A stretch of 64,000 bases of DNA from Clostridium sp. Its GTDB lineage: Bacteria > Bacillota_I > Bacilli_A > RF39 > UBA660. Under the pieces are notes generated by a model. The model saw nothing but the letters and a program-made list of their open reading frames with translations. It had not been told where the DNA came from and did no database searches. The DNA lies in contig CP091739.1 in the NCBI GenBank assembly GCA_022010095.1, positions 868,001-932,000 on the forward strand, given 5' to 3'. The position numbers were made by a program, and so were the translations under genes. This document shows, one piece after another, positions 33,343 through 46,605 of this stretch (the stretch's first letter is position 1; each line of letters opens with the position of its first letter).

Positions 33343-34796
33343 TCACATGTTAAATTTATTTGTAAACTTTTTAAGTGTTTTTTTATCACCATTAGTCACA
33401 ATATAAGTTGCATGTGCTTCACAATATTTTAATTTTTTTAAACTATTTAATGCTTTTTCAAGAATAGGATTAGTTGCAGAGCAAATACTAAGTGCAGTTA
33501 ATACTTCAGGAAGTTGAAGCCTAATCTCATTATTATTAAGTTCTTTTTTCATTTTAAGCATTGGCTCTAATACCTTAGGTGATAATAATAACATATCATC
33601 AGGTATCTTATTTAGTTCTTTTTATAGCATTTAATATTAAACTACTTGCTGGACTTAATATATCAGTTTGTTTACCAGTTATTATCTTTTTTTCTTATTT
33701 ATTTTTTTAATGATATAACAGGCTTACCTTCTTGCTCACTTTTCTTTAAAGCAGGCTCTATCACATCTAAATATGTTTCATCAATATTAAGTTCATTCAT
33801 AAGAAGTTTTTACTTTCATAAAAAGCATCTTCATCAGTAAGACCAAGTTTATAATTATCCATTTCATTATAATATCTTCTTACTATTTCTTTTTTTAGAT
33901 GCTTCTTCTATAATATTATTATCTTTAATACAAAAATCCTATCATATTAACTCCCATATCAGTTGGAGACTTATATATATCTGTATTAGATACTTTATTT
34001 AATATACTTTTAAGTACAGGAAACATCTCTATATCTCTATTATAATTTACAGCAGTTTCGCCATATGCTTCAAGATGAAATGGATCAATCATATTAACAT
34101 CTTTAAGATCAGCTGTTGCAGCTTCATATGCAAGATTAACAGGATGCTTTTAATGACAAATTCCATACTGGAAAAAGTTTCAAATTTAGCATATCCTGCA
34201 TTTCTACCTTGCTTATGTTCATGATATATTTGAGATAAACATGTAGCAAGTTTACCACTGCCAGGTCCAGGAGCATTAACAAGTATTAATGGCTTAGTTG
34301 TTTCGATATAAGGATTAGCTCCATACCCCTCATCACTTACAATAGTATCAACATCGGTTGGATAGCCTTTAGTAAATGTATGAATATATGTCTTTATTCC
34401 CATACGATTTAATTTCTTAATAAACTTATCAACGCTTACTTGATTTTTATATAGTGTTATTACAACAGAATTAACAAAAAGCCCATCTTTTTTTAGAATT
34501 ATTAATTAATCTTAACAATTCAGTATCATACGTAATACCATATTCTCCCCTAGTCTTATTTTTCTCAATATCACCTGCATTAATACAAAATATTATCTCC
34601 AAATCATTCTTAAGTTCTTTAAACATGCTTATTTTAGCATCATTTTTAAATCCAGGAAGTATTCTAGCTGCATGACTATCATCAAATAATTTACCACCTA
34701 CCTCTAAATATAACTTATCAAATAGTTTAAATCTCTCTCTAATTTTAGCACTTTGTATTTTTTTACATATTTCTTATTATCAAAACCTTCTTTCAT
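33343..34796 (-). CDS. DUF1846 family protein (UPF0371)
   Basis: About 485 residues. [77 protein letters not shown] and [26 protein letters not shown] are all diagnostic of DUF1846, a P-loop-containing family present in Bacillota and Actinobacteria. Biochemical role not known to me. Breaks near 34490, 34150, 33900 and 33700 at T runs. Confidence 0.92.
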
Positions 34797-34878
34797 ATCC
34801 TACCTCACTATTATAAGGATACCAAAAAAATTAAAAAAAGAATAGATATTTTTTTACTCTTTTGTATCAAAAAAATTT

Positions 34879-36112
34879 TTATAATGCTCTTTTTGTCTTA
34901 TCTATATTTTTTTCTATATTCAATTCAGTACATCCATTTTCATAATAGTATTTAGCAAGATTATAATATGCATATTTACATCTTTCACTAAGAGGACACT
35001 CTATAGCTTTACTATAATATATGAATGCTCTTTTTTAAATCACCTAATTTTTCTATAATGTTCTCCTACTTTATTAAGAGCCCAGCTTTCATTTAAATCA
35101 GCACTTATTAAGTAATAATTTAATGCTATATCATTTTTTTACCTTCACTTTCATATATCTTACCAAGATTATTAAAAAGCATAAGCATAACCATGTTCAC
35201 TTGCAATTAAAAAAAATATCTTTTAGCAATTTCTTTATCTTTGATATTATCTTTATTTATACCTCTTAAATAACATAATCCAAGAGTATTATATCCAGCA
35301 ATACTACCTAGTTCAATAGATTTATTTAAATATTTCCACATGATATCAAAATCAAATTTTACTCTACCTGTAAGCATTAAATTAGCAACCATCCAACATC
35401 CTTTAGGATGTCCTTTATTAGCAGAAAGCAAATAATATTGATATGATTTTTCATAATCTCTTTGTCCACTAATAAGTCCATCAAATTCTAAAGCGCCAAG
35501 TTCAGCACACGCATACATATTATTTTTTTCTTGATAACTCTATTAATGAATTAATATAACTTTCTCCAAAAATAAAGTTTAACTTTTAAATAATCATCAA
35601 GTTCTTCCTTATTAATTTTTAATGTTAATATCTTGTATATAAACAGGTTGTGTATTTTTCAAGAACAGCATAGTTTAGTAACTCTATCATCATATTAAAT
35701 GAATCATTATTCTTTATATTTTTCTATTCTTTCATTACTTATATGTTCATCATTATACGCAATTACAAGTAAATCACCAATTACTTCTTTAAGCTTATTA
35801 CTATTATTTATTAAATCAAGGGAATCATTATTTAGTACATAAACCTTATCATCCAATATACTTAATATTTGTAATATAATTGGTAAATATGATTCTCTAT
35901 TTCTATCTTTTTAAATCTTTATATATTTTTTTATATTCTATACCGATAGGTCTATATCCAATACAATAATTATTAACAGTAGTTACACTTACATTATTAA
36001 TACCAAATATACATGAAAAAACTTCTATCTGCATAGCATTCTTATTACTAGATACTTTCTTAATAGTATTAATAATATTACCAAGAGATAGATAATTATC
36101 ATTATTATTCAT
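34879..36112 (-). CDS. Sel1/TPR-like repeat protein
   Basis: About 410 residues. N-terminal 120 residues (SLGNIINTIKKVSSNKNAMQIEVFSCIFGI) without a known domain. From about 35520 down to 34890 there are five to six Sel1-like repeats: CAELGALEFDGLISGQRDYEK..YYLLSANKGHPKGCWMVANL, LNKSIELGSIAGYNTLGLCYLRG, and further degenerate units. Cytoplasmic, probably a protein-binding scaffold. Breaks at T runs. Confidence 0.75.
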
Positions 36113-36164
36113 TTTAATATAACTCTTTTTTTCATGTCTAATATTATACCATATTATGTAAAGT

Positions 36165-36193
36165 TTTACATTTTTTTATTTTGATTTTATATT
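36165..36193 (+). promoter_or_regulatory. Candidate promoter for DUF1292 cluster
   Basis: TTTACA (36165-36170), 17-base spacer, TATATT (36188-36193), 32 bases before the ATG at 36226, which has AAAGGAGAG. Fits sigma-A; the background is AT-rich, so moderate weight. Confidence 0.4.
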
Positions 36194-36225
36194 ATTATGT
36201 GTTATTATAAATTAAAGGAGAGCAT

Positions 36226-36489
36226 ATGAAAAAAATTATTAACGGAAAAGAAATTGATGTTGATGTTATTGGCGGATTTGAAATACCAGACTTAGATAAA
36301 AAGTACATTTTATGTTCTTATGACGATGATAAATCTAGTGAAGATGCACTAGTAATGATTTATGAAATCGAAAATATAGATGGTATTGAAAATCTTGTAT
36401 CAATAAAAAGATGAAGAAAAAAAGAACTAGTATTAAGGTTCTATGAATCATTTAAAGAATCTTTGTTGGAGGGTGAAAATAATGAATGA
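36226..36489 (+). CDS. DUF1292 protein
   Basis: About 87 residues after bridging one A-run break at 36410. KKYILCSYDDDKSSEDALVMIYEIENIDGIENLVSIKDEEE.. ELVLRFYESFKESL matches DUF1292, a small acidic Bacillota protein of unknown role. Its stop overlaps the start of the next gene by 8 bases. Confidence 0.75.
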
Positions 36490-36892
36490 ATATCCTAATA
36501 CTTTAGTAATTAAAGAAAATAAAAAAATACTATTAACGATATGAAAGCAAAAGCAGCTAAGAAAGAACAATTTTATTCTAAAAATATATAAAATTGGAAA
36601 AAGATTTATCTTCTACTTCTACTCCTATACTTATAGGATCACTTCTTTCACCATTTGATTTTGAAGGTCCACTTATTGAAATAGTGAGTGCTGTTACTTT
36701 AGGTGTTGGTCTTATAATGAAATCAGTTGGTAAAACAGGTCTTGAAGAATCAAAAGCATTTTAACAAATGGAAGTAGTACATATAGTAAGGCAAGTAAGT
36801 TAATGACTGAAGAGGAAGAAACAAGACTTAGTAACTTAGTTGAAACAATCAAAGCAAATAAAAAAGAAAAAGCTGCTAGTCAATCGCTATAA
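36482..36892 (+). CDS. Small membrane protein, MNEYPNT family copy 1
   Basis: About 135 residues bridging breaks at 36525, 36590 and 36765. Starts MNEYPNTLVIKENKK, a basic helix, then two membrane helices (SSTSTPILIGSLLSPF, EIVSAVTLGVGLIMKSVG) and a polar tail ending KKEKAASQSL. It shares its first residues and layout with the next gene, so the two are tandem paralogues. No known family recognised. Confidence 0.6.
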
Positions 36893-36903
36893 GAAGGTAA
36901 ATT

Positions 36904-37302
36904 ATGAATGAATATCCAAATACAGTAATTGCTAAAGAAAAGAAAAACTGATATTGAAAAGCTTAAAAAAAGAAATAAGAAAGAAGAAAAAAATTTTTTT
37001 ATATTAAGCTATATCAAAATTCAAGTTTAGCTTCTATAATAAGTGGTTCTATATTTGGTTGTTCTATAATGGCACCAGATGGATTTGGAACTACTGTTAA
37101 CATAGCTTGTTTAGCAACAATTGGATTAGGTCTATTATTTAAAAAAATTTCATTAAATGAGCTCGATAAAGCTGATGCTATACTTGCTAAAAATGGTCTT
37201 ACATATGACTGTATAGAAAAAGATTCAAAAGAATATACTGATGAAAACATAGCAAGCAAAGCAGAAAATATCAAAGATAACAAAAGAGGTCACACATTGT
37301 AA
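36904..37302 (+). CDS. Small membrane protein, MNEYPNT family copy 2
   Basis: About 132 residues. Starts MNEYPNTVIAKEKK, basic helix, then SLASIISGSIFGCSIM and TTVNIACLATIGLGLLF membrane helices, then an acidic soluble tail (ELDKADAILAKNGLTYDCIE). Start after GAAGG. Ends inside its terminator. Paralogue of 36482-36892; function unknown. Confidence 0.65.
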
Positions 37303-37311
37303 CCTCTTTTT
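37282..37311 (+). terminator. Rho-independent terminator
   Basis: AAAAGAGGT / ACCTCTTTT arms (37282-37290, 37302-37310) with 11-base loop, ending the 36226-37302 unit. Confidence 0.7.
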
Positions 37312-37319
37312 AAAATGTA

Positions 37320-37890
37320 TTATTTTTTTCTTTAAATATTCTTCTTTAGTAAGCCCATATTCTTTCATATCTTGAATACCACCATAATAATAGAAATATG
37401 ATTTTTTTCTCTTGTGCCTTCATATTTAAGTCCTATATTTTTCCATTACTTTCCATGTTCCAACATTATCTTTAGCACCGCATGATTCAATTCTATTAAA
37501 ATCAAATGTTAAAAACGCAAATTCCATTATTTTTTTTGCTGCTTCAGTAGTGTAACCATGTCCCCACGCATCTTCTCTAATCCAGTAATCTATACCAGCA
37601 GTTCTAGCTTTTTCACTATGAAGATTTAAATATATAGTACCAAGAAATTTATTATCTTCTTTTTCTTACAATACTCCATCTATAATATTCTATATCATCA
37701 TACATAGATTCATTAAAATATTTCATACTCTTTTTCTAAATTATTTCCAAGTTTAGTTCCACCTAAAAAAACTTTCTTATTTTTAGGATTCAATTGTAAA
37801 TAAAATACTTCTTCATAATCCTTCATAGTAGTTTTTCTTAAAATAAGTCTATCTGTTTCAAGTTCTATAGTACCAACATGATTTATTTTT
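37320..37890 (-). CDS. GNAT family N-acetyltransferase (RimJ/RimL-like)
   Basis: About 190 residues. GTIELETDRLILRKTTMKDYEE at the N-terminus, DNKFLGTIYLNLHSEKARTAGIDYWIREDAWGHGYTTEAAKKI (acetyl-CoA loop G-H-G-Y-T-T) and FNRIESCGAKDNVGTWKVMEK, the classic RimJ/RimL pattern. The start is unresolved: AAAGGAG lies at about 37900 but no ATG in frame follows, probably a base error near 37890. Ends EEYLKK near 37320 with another A-run error. Target unknown. Confidence 0.85.
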
Positions 37891-37921
37891 TTGGGCGTCT
37901 ACTCCTTTATAATCTATAGTT

Positions 37922-38562
37922 TCATTTTTCAAAATCATAGTGTTCATTTATATATTTAACATTACCATCTTCAATAACAATAAATGATTCATTAGGAAGA
38001 CCAGTTATCTTTTTGTTCTTTACTCACTTCAAACATTTCTTTTTAAATAATCTATATTATTAAAATCCATATGTGGATATATACATATATTAGTAAGACC
38101 TATTCCTTTATATTTAATAATTGTTTTTATGCTCATCTTCATCCATATATATTGCATCTTTAGCCATATTTATACTACCAGCGGAAACTCCAATAGTTAT
38201 ACCATCTCTATCTCTTAATATATTAGATAAACCATATTCATTTATAGAATCCATTTCCTTTTTAGGATCCCCACCTACTATAAATACAATATCACTATTT
38301 TCAACAATGTCTCTTGCTTCTTCTTTAGATATCCTATTATCAATAATATTAATTTTTGTTAAATCTAATACTTATATCTTTAAAAAGAAACCTATAAGTC
38401 TATTTATAAAATAATCATTCTTTTTCAAAATCATAAAAAAAGATGAAGCAATGAATGCTATAGATTTACCTGTTTCAATAATTCTAGTTAATTCTTTAGT
38501 TTGATCAAGTGTAAAGCCTTTCTCCTTATCAATTCCACTAAACATAATAATCTTTTTTTCAT
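37922..38562 (-). CDS. Peptidase S51-like protein (class I glutamine amidotransferase fold)
   Basis: About 213 residues. IIMFSGIDKEKGFTLDQ start, IETGKSIAFIASSF, SDIVFIVGGDPKKEMDSI, IGVSAGSINM with the nucleophile Ser in G-x-S-A-G-S, and a C-terminal LPNESFIVIEDGNVKYINEHYDFE. These match dipeptidase-E-like S51 enzymes. Precedes the acetyltransferase in one transcript. Start at 38562 with AGGTGA upstream. Confidence 0.85.
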
Positions 38563-38670
38563 AAATATTTCACCTACTTTTATTGTATCAAATTATTGAA
38601 TAGATTAACATTTTTAAATTTTAATATGTTACAATTAAAGTGTATATAATAAAAAGTGAAAGGAAAAATA

Positions 38671-40419
38671 ATGGGAAAAGTAAATGATTATATTAATAAA
38701 TTAATTAGTTTTTATTAAAAAAATGAAAAAAACCTATAAATAAAGAAAAAGCCATGGCTTAAATACTATGGTGATGTTCCAGAAAGTTTAAATTATTTTT
38801 AATGGAAGTATGTATGATTATTTAAAAGATACTGCTTCAAAAAATGAAAAAAGGAGTGCATATTCTTATTATGGTAATGAAGTAACATTTAAATCCTTTA
38901 TGAAAAAGATAGATAGAGTTGCTTCTGCTTTAAAAGAATTTAATGTTGTAGAAAATGAATGCGTTACGATATGTATGCCTAATACTCCAGAAAGTTTTGC
39001 ATTAATATATGCAATTAATAAGATAGGAGCAATAGCTAATATTATACATCCTCTTTCTTCTACGCAAGATATTGAAAGAGCACTACATGAAACAAATAGT
39101 TCTATTATATTCTGTAGTGATGTTGCAATGCCTAAAGCAAGATATATCAAAGTTAAACATTTTATAATGGTGCCAACTAGTGAAAGTTTAGGTACAATAT
39201 TAAAGACATTATATAATATTAAATCGGCAATAAATATGAGTCTTGAAGAAGGTATGATTACATGGAAAGAATTCCTAAATTATGCGACTAGTGATAATGT
39301 GTATGTTAAAAGAGATGTAAATAGTCCAGCAGCTATAATATATAGTGGTGGAACAACTGGTAAACCAAAAGGAATAATTATTTCTAATGCTAATTTTAAT
39401 GCCATGGCACTTCAAACAGCATCAGTATGTAAATATATCAGTCCTGGATATTCAGTACTATCAGCACTACCTATATTCCATGTATTTGGTCTTGCTCTTT
39501 GTACTCATACATGTTTAGTTAATGGAATGAAATGTATAATAGTACCACAACTTAATACTAAAAAAATTAATAAGGAGTTAAAAAAAATATAAACCTAGTG
39601 TTTATCCAGCAGTACCTTCTCTATTAAAGATGTCTATTGATGGAAATGACCCTGGCATGAATGCTTTTAAAGACATTAAAGTTGTAGTTGTAGGTGGAGA
39701 TTATTTATCACCTGAACTTAAAAAAAGAATTTTTGAGAAAAATATTTAAAAAAATCATGGAAGTGAAGCAGTTGTTAAAGTTGGTTATGGTCTTTCTGAA
39801 GCATGTGGATTTTTGTTGTTGTACTGCAGCTATTGATGAAAAAGATGTTAGAAAAGGTACTCTTGGAATACCTAATCCAGATATGATAGTTAAAATATTT
39901 GAACCTAATAGTGATATAGAAAAATCAACAGGAGACATTGGTGAAATATGTATTAATGGACCTACTCTTATGATGGGATATATTAATGAAGATGAAGAAA
40001 CAAAAAATACTTTAGTAGAACATCATGATGGTAAGATATGGCTTCACACAGGCGATCTTGGATATATGGATAAAGATGGATTTATATTCTATACATCAAG
40101 AATGAAAAGAATGATTATTTCAAATGGATATAACATTTATCCTATAGAACTTGAAGAAATAATTAATAAATGTAAACTAGTTGATTCATGCACAGTAATT
40201 GGAATACCGCATAAAATAAAGAGTCAAACTCCTAAAGCAGTAATTGTTCTTAAAAAAGGTGTTGAAGATAACATGCAAACAAGAGAACAAGTAAGAAAAT
40301 ATTGTTATGATAATATTGCTAAATATGCAAGACCTAGTGAATATGAGTTTAGAACTAGTCTTCCTAAAACAGCAGTAGGTAAAGTTGCTTATAAAGATTT
40401 AGAAAAAGAGAAAAACTAA
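38671..40419 (+). CDS. AMP-forming acyl-CoA synthetase/ligase
   Basis: About 580 residues. P-loop IYSGGTTGKPKG, LPIFHVFGLALCTHT, GYGLSEACGFC, LHTGDLGYMDKDGFIFYTSR.KRMIISNGYNIYP and catalytic Lys near KTAVGKVAYKDL. Activates a carboxylic acid as adenylate and transfers it to CoA or a carrier. The N-terminal 45 residues are broken by A-run errors. Start after AAAGGAAAAA. A second, distinct ligase is at 46806-48618. Substrate unknown; no acyl carrier gene is adjacent. Confidence 0.9.
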
Positions 40420-40502
40420 ATCTTTTTTTGTGGACTCTTGTGGAATTAAAAAGTATACTTTTTATAAATATATTATATATACTTAAATAGGAGGTAAAAA
40501 CT

Positions 40503-41748
40503 ATGAAAAAAAGTTTTTTTAAAAAAATTATAAATCTACTTTAATACTTTTTAGGTTCTATAATAATTGGTACTATTGTAGGACTTGTATTTAAAGAGAA
40601 AGCAAAAGTTCTCGCACCATTTGGAGACTTATTCTTAAATCTATTACTTATAATAATCGTACCACTTATATTTTTAACCATTACTACTTCTATTGGTAAA
40701 ATGAAACAACCTAAGAGAATTGGTAAGATACTTACTACTATAATACTTGTATTTATATTTACATCACTAGTAAGTGTTGGCGTTGGTATAATTTCTACTA
40801 AAGCATTTAAACTTGTTAATGTAAAAGATACTGAAACACTAAAAGAAGTATTAAAAGATACTGAAGCAACTAACGAAAAGGTTAATTTTTTAGAAAGAAC
40901 TGTTGAAACTATTACTGTAAGTGATTTTAGTAAACTTCTTACTCGTGATAACATGATCGCATTAATTATATTTTTCAATATTGTTTGGTATAAGTATCAA
41001 TATTTCAAAAGGTAAAGGTGATAAACTTCTTGATGTACTTGAAAGCGCTAATGAAGTAGTTCAGTCATTTATAAAAGTGATTATGTACTATGCACCTATA
41101 GGTCTTGGATGTTATTTTGCTGCACTTGTTGGTACATTTGGTGGTGAAATTGCAAGTGGATTTGGTAAAACGTTCATAATTTATACAATTGTTTCAATAC
41201 TTTATTATTTTATTATGTATTCAATTTATGCATTTATATCTGGTGGTAAAAAAGGCTTTGTTAGTTACTGGAAAAATGTTCTTCCTGTAACATTAACTAG
41301 TCTAGCTACTTGTAGTAGTGCTGCATCTATTCCAGTGAATACTGCTTGTGCTAAAAGCATAGGTGTTCCAGAAGATGTTGCTGATACAACTATTCCACTT
41401 GGAACTAGTTTTCATAAAGATGGTTCTATTATAGGTAGTGTATTTAAAATAATGTTCTTAGTATATTTATTTAATGCTGATGTTAGTACTCTTAAAGTTT
41501 TAGGAGTTGCTCTTGTAGCTACACTTTTAGTTACAGCTGTTCCTATTGGTGGTGGAACTATATCAGAAATGTTAATATTAACAATGCTTGGATTCCCAGT
41601 TTCAGCATTACCTATATTAACTATTATTGCTACTATTATTGACCCACCTGCTACTATGTTAAATGTAGTTGGAGATACAGCATCAAGTATGATGGTTGCT
41701 CGTGTAACAGATGGTAAAAAATGGATGAAAGAAAAGAAGTTAATTTAG
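40503..41748 (+). CDS. Dicarboxylate/amino acid:cation symporter (DAACS)
   Basis: About 415 residues, breaks at 40540 and 40975. Eight or so helices; LLLIIIVPLIFLTITTSIGKM, the Ser-rich hairpin TCSSAASIPVN, TTIPLGTSFHKDGS and ATIIDPPATMLNVVGDT (Asn-Val-Val-Gly-Asp, the cation/substrate motif) place it in the GltP/DctA family. Imports glutamate, aspartate, serine or C4-dicarboxylate. RBS TAGGAGG. Own terminator downstream. Confidence 0.92.
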
Positions 41749-41765
41749 TGTTAACTTCTTTTTTA
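41734..41765. terminator. Terminator between convergent genes
   Basis: AAGAAGTTAA / TTAACTTCTT arms (41734-41743, 41751-41760) with T run; ends the symporter gene and lies 4 bases past the APH-like stop, so it may serve both. Confidence 0.72.
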
Positions 41766-41768
41766 TTG

Positions 41769-42576
41769 TTATAAACTCATAAGTATTCTATAGTATTCAC
41801 TCTTAAATTCATCTTTTTCAATTCCAAGTGATTCATAGAATTTATCAATATATTCTTTTTCCATAATTTCTTTCAATAGATATTTCACATATTACTAAGT
41901 CGAAATATATATCACCTAAACCACATTCACTTACATCTAATAGTCCACTGAAATGCCCATCACATGCGAATATATTAGGAAGTGACATATCTCCATGAGT
42001 AAAACCTATTATTTGCTTTGGCTTATTACCTTTTAAATATTTAAGAATATTTTTCTTTAGTAATAAATCTATTCAATATTTTTTTATTTATATCTTCACT
42101 CTTTATTTTACTAAATCTATCTTCAATTCTCTTTATTTTAGTATCAATAGTTTCATCAATTACACAATCTGTATAGTCAATATTATATAAATTATTAAAA
42201 GCTTCAACTATGATATTTATTCCTTCAAGTGGATGACTAGAGTAGTAATCACTGCATAACATTTCACCTTTTTAATGATTTTTGTTAGTATATATGATTT
42301 ACCATTATATTTTTTTCATAGAACACTTTTTTTCAGGAACTAATAATTTATCTTGTAAATAATCAAGTCTTATAGATTTTTGTGATAAATGATCAGCTAC
42401 GTTTAAGAAAGAATACTTTACTCTTCTTTCTTATTTTTATATACTTTAGTATTACTACATCCAATGGTGATTTCTTCTATCCTAGCATCTTTTATAAATT
42501 CATTTAATCTATTACTTCCTTTAATGTTAATAACTTGTGGAATTTCTTTTAATAGTATTTTTCTATTGCTGGAACA
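41769..42576 (-). CDS. Aminoglycoside 3'-phosphotransferase-like kinase (APH family)
   Basis: About 265 residues. IEEITIGCSNTKVYKNKK then LSQKSIRLDYLQDKLLVPEKVFYEKYNGKSYILTKIIKGEMLCSDYY matches the N-lobe of APH(3') kinases; Brenner motif GFTHGDMSLPNIF and GLLDVSECGLGDIYFDL form the catalytic loop and metal Asp. Ends EYYRILMSL at 41769. The upstream end is unclear: the frame is open from here into the end of the ABC-F gene, with no good start codon. Whether it confers resistance is unknown; the family also phosphorylates other small molecules. Confidence 0.82.
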
Positions 42577-44178
<1,602 letters not shown>

Positions 44179-44215
44179 AATTAATTTTACTCCTTTTTTG
44201 TTGCATGTTAAAAAA

Positions 44216-44256
44216 ATCACACTTCCTGTTACTCAAAGGAATAACTAAAGTGTGAT
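44216..44256 (-). promoter_or_regulatory. Transcription attenuator in ABC-F leader
   Basis: Minus strand: 9-bp perfect arms ATCACACTT / AAGTGTGAT (44256-44248, 44224-44216), a weaker inner stem (GTTA/TAAC), then TTTTTTT at 44215-44210. The left arm overlaps the last codons of the leader ORF, so a ribosome stalled there would block terminator folding and let the ABC-F gene be transcribed. Confidence 0.65.
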
Positions 44257-44295
44257 ATCACTACTATACATGATTTTAGTACCTATGTATTTCAT
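44245..44295 (-). CDS. Leader peptide of ABC-F gene (16 aa)
   Basis: ATG at 44295 preceded by GAAAGGTG with 5-base spacing; reads MKYIGTKIMYSSDITL and stops at 44245 inside the attenuator stem. A TATAAT lies at 44320-44315. Size, RBS and stop position match leader peptides that control ARE ABC-F and erm genes by antibiotic-induced stalling. Confidence 0.6.
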   Translation of the reverse strand: MKYIGTKIMYSSDITL

Positions 44296-44350
44296 AATAT
44301 CACCTTTCAGTGGTATTATAACACATTATAAATAAATTTTTTACAATATT

Positions 44351-44384
44351 AAAAAGACAAGTATTATTGCTTGTCTTCTTTTTA
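44351..44384 (-). terminator. Terminator after hybrid histidine kinase gene
   Basis: AAGACAAG / CTTGTCTT arms (44355-44362 and 44370-44377) with flanking A and T runs, 13 bases past the kinase stop and just upstream of the ABC-F promoter. Confidence 0.7.
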
Positions 44385-44396
44385 AATAATTATTAA

Positions 44397-46605
44397 CTAT
44401 TTCAATAATTCTATTATACTCTTTTTTTCAAGTTCACTAAAGTTATCTTTAACAAACTCTTTATTATCTTCTTTACTCTTAAGTTCATGTTCATAAGATA
44501 TTCTAGCAAGTTCGGTAAAAACCCAAAATATTTTTGAATCACTTTTTTTAGTGAATGTACATCTATACTATAGTTTTTCATATCATTCTTATTCTTACTT
44601 GAAACAATTCTATTCCATTTACCAGTTACTTCAAGTAACCAATCTTTCATCATTTCTTTATAAGTACTAATGTCACCAAAGTTATCTAAACCTATAGTAT
44701 AATCTATACCATTGTCTTTTAAATATTGTATTTCATCACTAGATTCATTGGTTTCATTTTCTTTATCAAGTGGTTCCATATTACCTATCTCGTATTTAGG
44801 AGCGTTCTTTAGTTCTTCATCTAAACTTTTTATATTTACTTTCTTTATTACTTGTTTTATTACTTAAAATACTATCAAGCTTTGATTTAATTATTTCTTT
44901 ACTAAATGGTTTTGATACGTAACCAGAAAACCCTAATGATTTATATTTTTCTTCACTACCACTTATCGCATCAGCTGTTAAAGCAATTACTGGTGTATTA
45001 AAATTATCTATTTCTTGAAGTTTCTTTAATGCTTCTTCTCCATTCATAACAGGCATCATTATATCCATTAATATACAGTCATAATGTTTACCACTATTAA
45101 CTTTATCTAAACATTCTTGTCCATTATAACAAGTATCTATTTCTTTAAAAATTAAGTACATTTAAACTACGAAGTGCTACCTTAATATTAAGTTTATTAT
45201 CATCAACTACTAAAATAGTCATATTTGAATAATCTACATTATTAGTTATTTCTTTTGATACACTTGTCTTAACACATGTATCACTCATCTTACTTATCTT
45301 TTGTGGTATTGTTACCATAAATATAGAACCACTCTTATAAATACTTTGTACATTTATTTTTTTCCTCCCATAGCATTTACAAGATGCTTAGTTATCGCAA
45401 GACCTAAACCAGTACCTTCAGTAGTCGTATTCTTTTCAACATCAAGCCTTTCAAATTTAGTGAATAACTTGTCAATATCTTCTTTTTTAATACCACGTCC
45501 AGTATCTTGAACAGTTATAAATAATGTACATGTATCATCTTTATTAATACATCTAATATTTAAATTTATATTTCCTTTTATCAGTATACTTTATTGCATT
45601 AGTAAGAAGATTATTAACAATTTGTTTTATATGAGTTTTATCACCTATTAATTCATATGGTATATCTTCTGCCATATTAAGATGAAATTCAATTGGCTTT
45701 TCACCTATTCTTGTACAACAAATTCTTGAAAGTGTTTCTATTTCTTCCTTAAAGTTATATGGTACTTCAACAACTTCCATCTTTTCACTTTCTATTTTAT
45801 TTATATCTATTATATTACCAACTATTTCAAGTAATGTTTTTGATGCTGAAACTACATCATCTAAATCTTGTTTCATATCTTCTGGACAATTACTTCTACT
45901 TTGCATATCTTCTGAAAGACCAACTATAGCATTAAGTGGTGTTCTTATCTCATGTGACATACTACTTAAGAAATCACTCTTCGCTCTATTTGCTTTCTCT
46001 GCTTGATCCTTTGCTGAATTTAATTCTTCTATTGTTTTTAAATCTGGATTTTCTATTGTGAAGTACATAAGACAACATATTAAACTTTCCATAGCTGCTG
46101 TTATTACTAATTCAGGGTGTTTCATTTGAATAAACATAGATATCATGCCTAAAACTAAATAGGTCCAAATAGGAATAACTTTTTTTATTTAATTTATTAT
46201 TCTTTCTCTTTAAAATTAAAATTATAAAAATAATTACACTTAATGTAGAAGATAGACAAAAAACAATTTGAACTGCTGTTCCATATGTATAATAAATTTT
46301 TTGACTGACATCTCTATATAAACTATAAGGTAGTATAAAAAAATCAAGATACTCATTATCAAATCCATTATTAATGTAATAGTAGTAGCAATCTTCTTAT
46401 ATTTAAAAAGATATTTCTATTAAATAAATAATTAATAAAGATATAAATATTATAAAATATACAAGGTACATTCTTAAAAATAAAATCACTTATTATATGT
46501 GGAACAACATCATATTTATATGATACAAAAATCACATAAGAATTGTAATACCAATCCAATTAAATTTGTAATAAGAAGATACTTATAAATCTTATTTTTC
46601 TCCAT
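44397..46605 (-). CDS. Hybrid sensor histidine kinase/response regulator with HPt
   Basis: About 735 residues. Six to seven N-terminal membrane helices (46050-46600), His[22 protein letters not shown] with the phospho-His, HATPase ([41 protein letters not shown]), a receiver domain ([10 protein letters not shown]; Asp in [21 protein letters not shown]; Lys in GYVSKPF) and a C-terminal HPt-like helix bundle around [13 protein letters not shown] full phosphorelay in one chain; no DNA-binding output is adjacent. It may feed Spo0A or an unlinked regulator. Start overlaps the preceding micro-gene stop (TAATG). Confidence 0.9.

Noticed and set aside
37014-37283. Minus-strand ORF
   Set aside because: Antisense of the MNEYPNT copy 2 gene, which has RBS, paralogue and terminator.
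40541-40978. Minus-strand 145-codon ORF
   Set aside because: Antisense to the dicarboxylate symporter; no domain.
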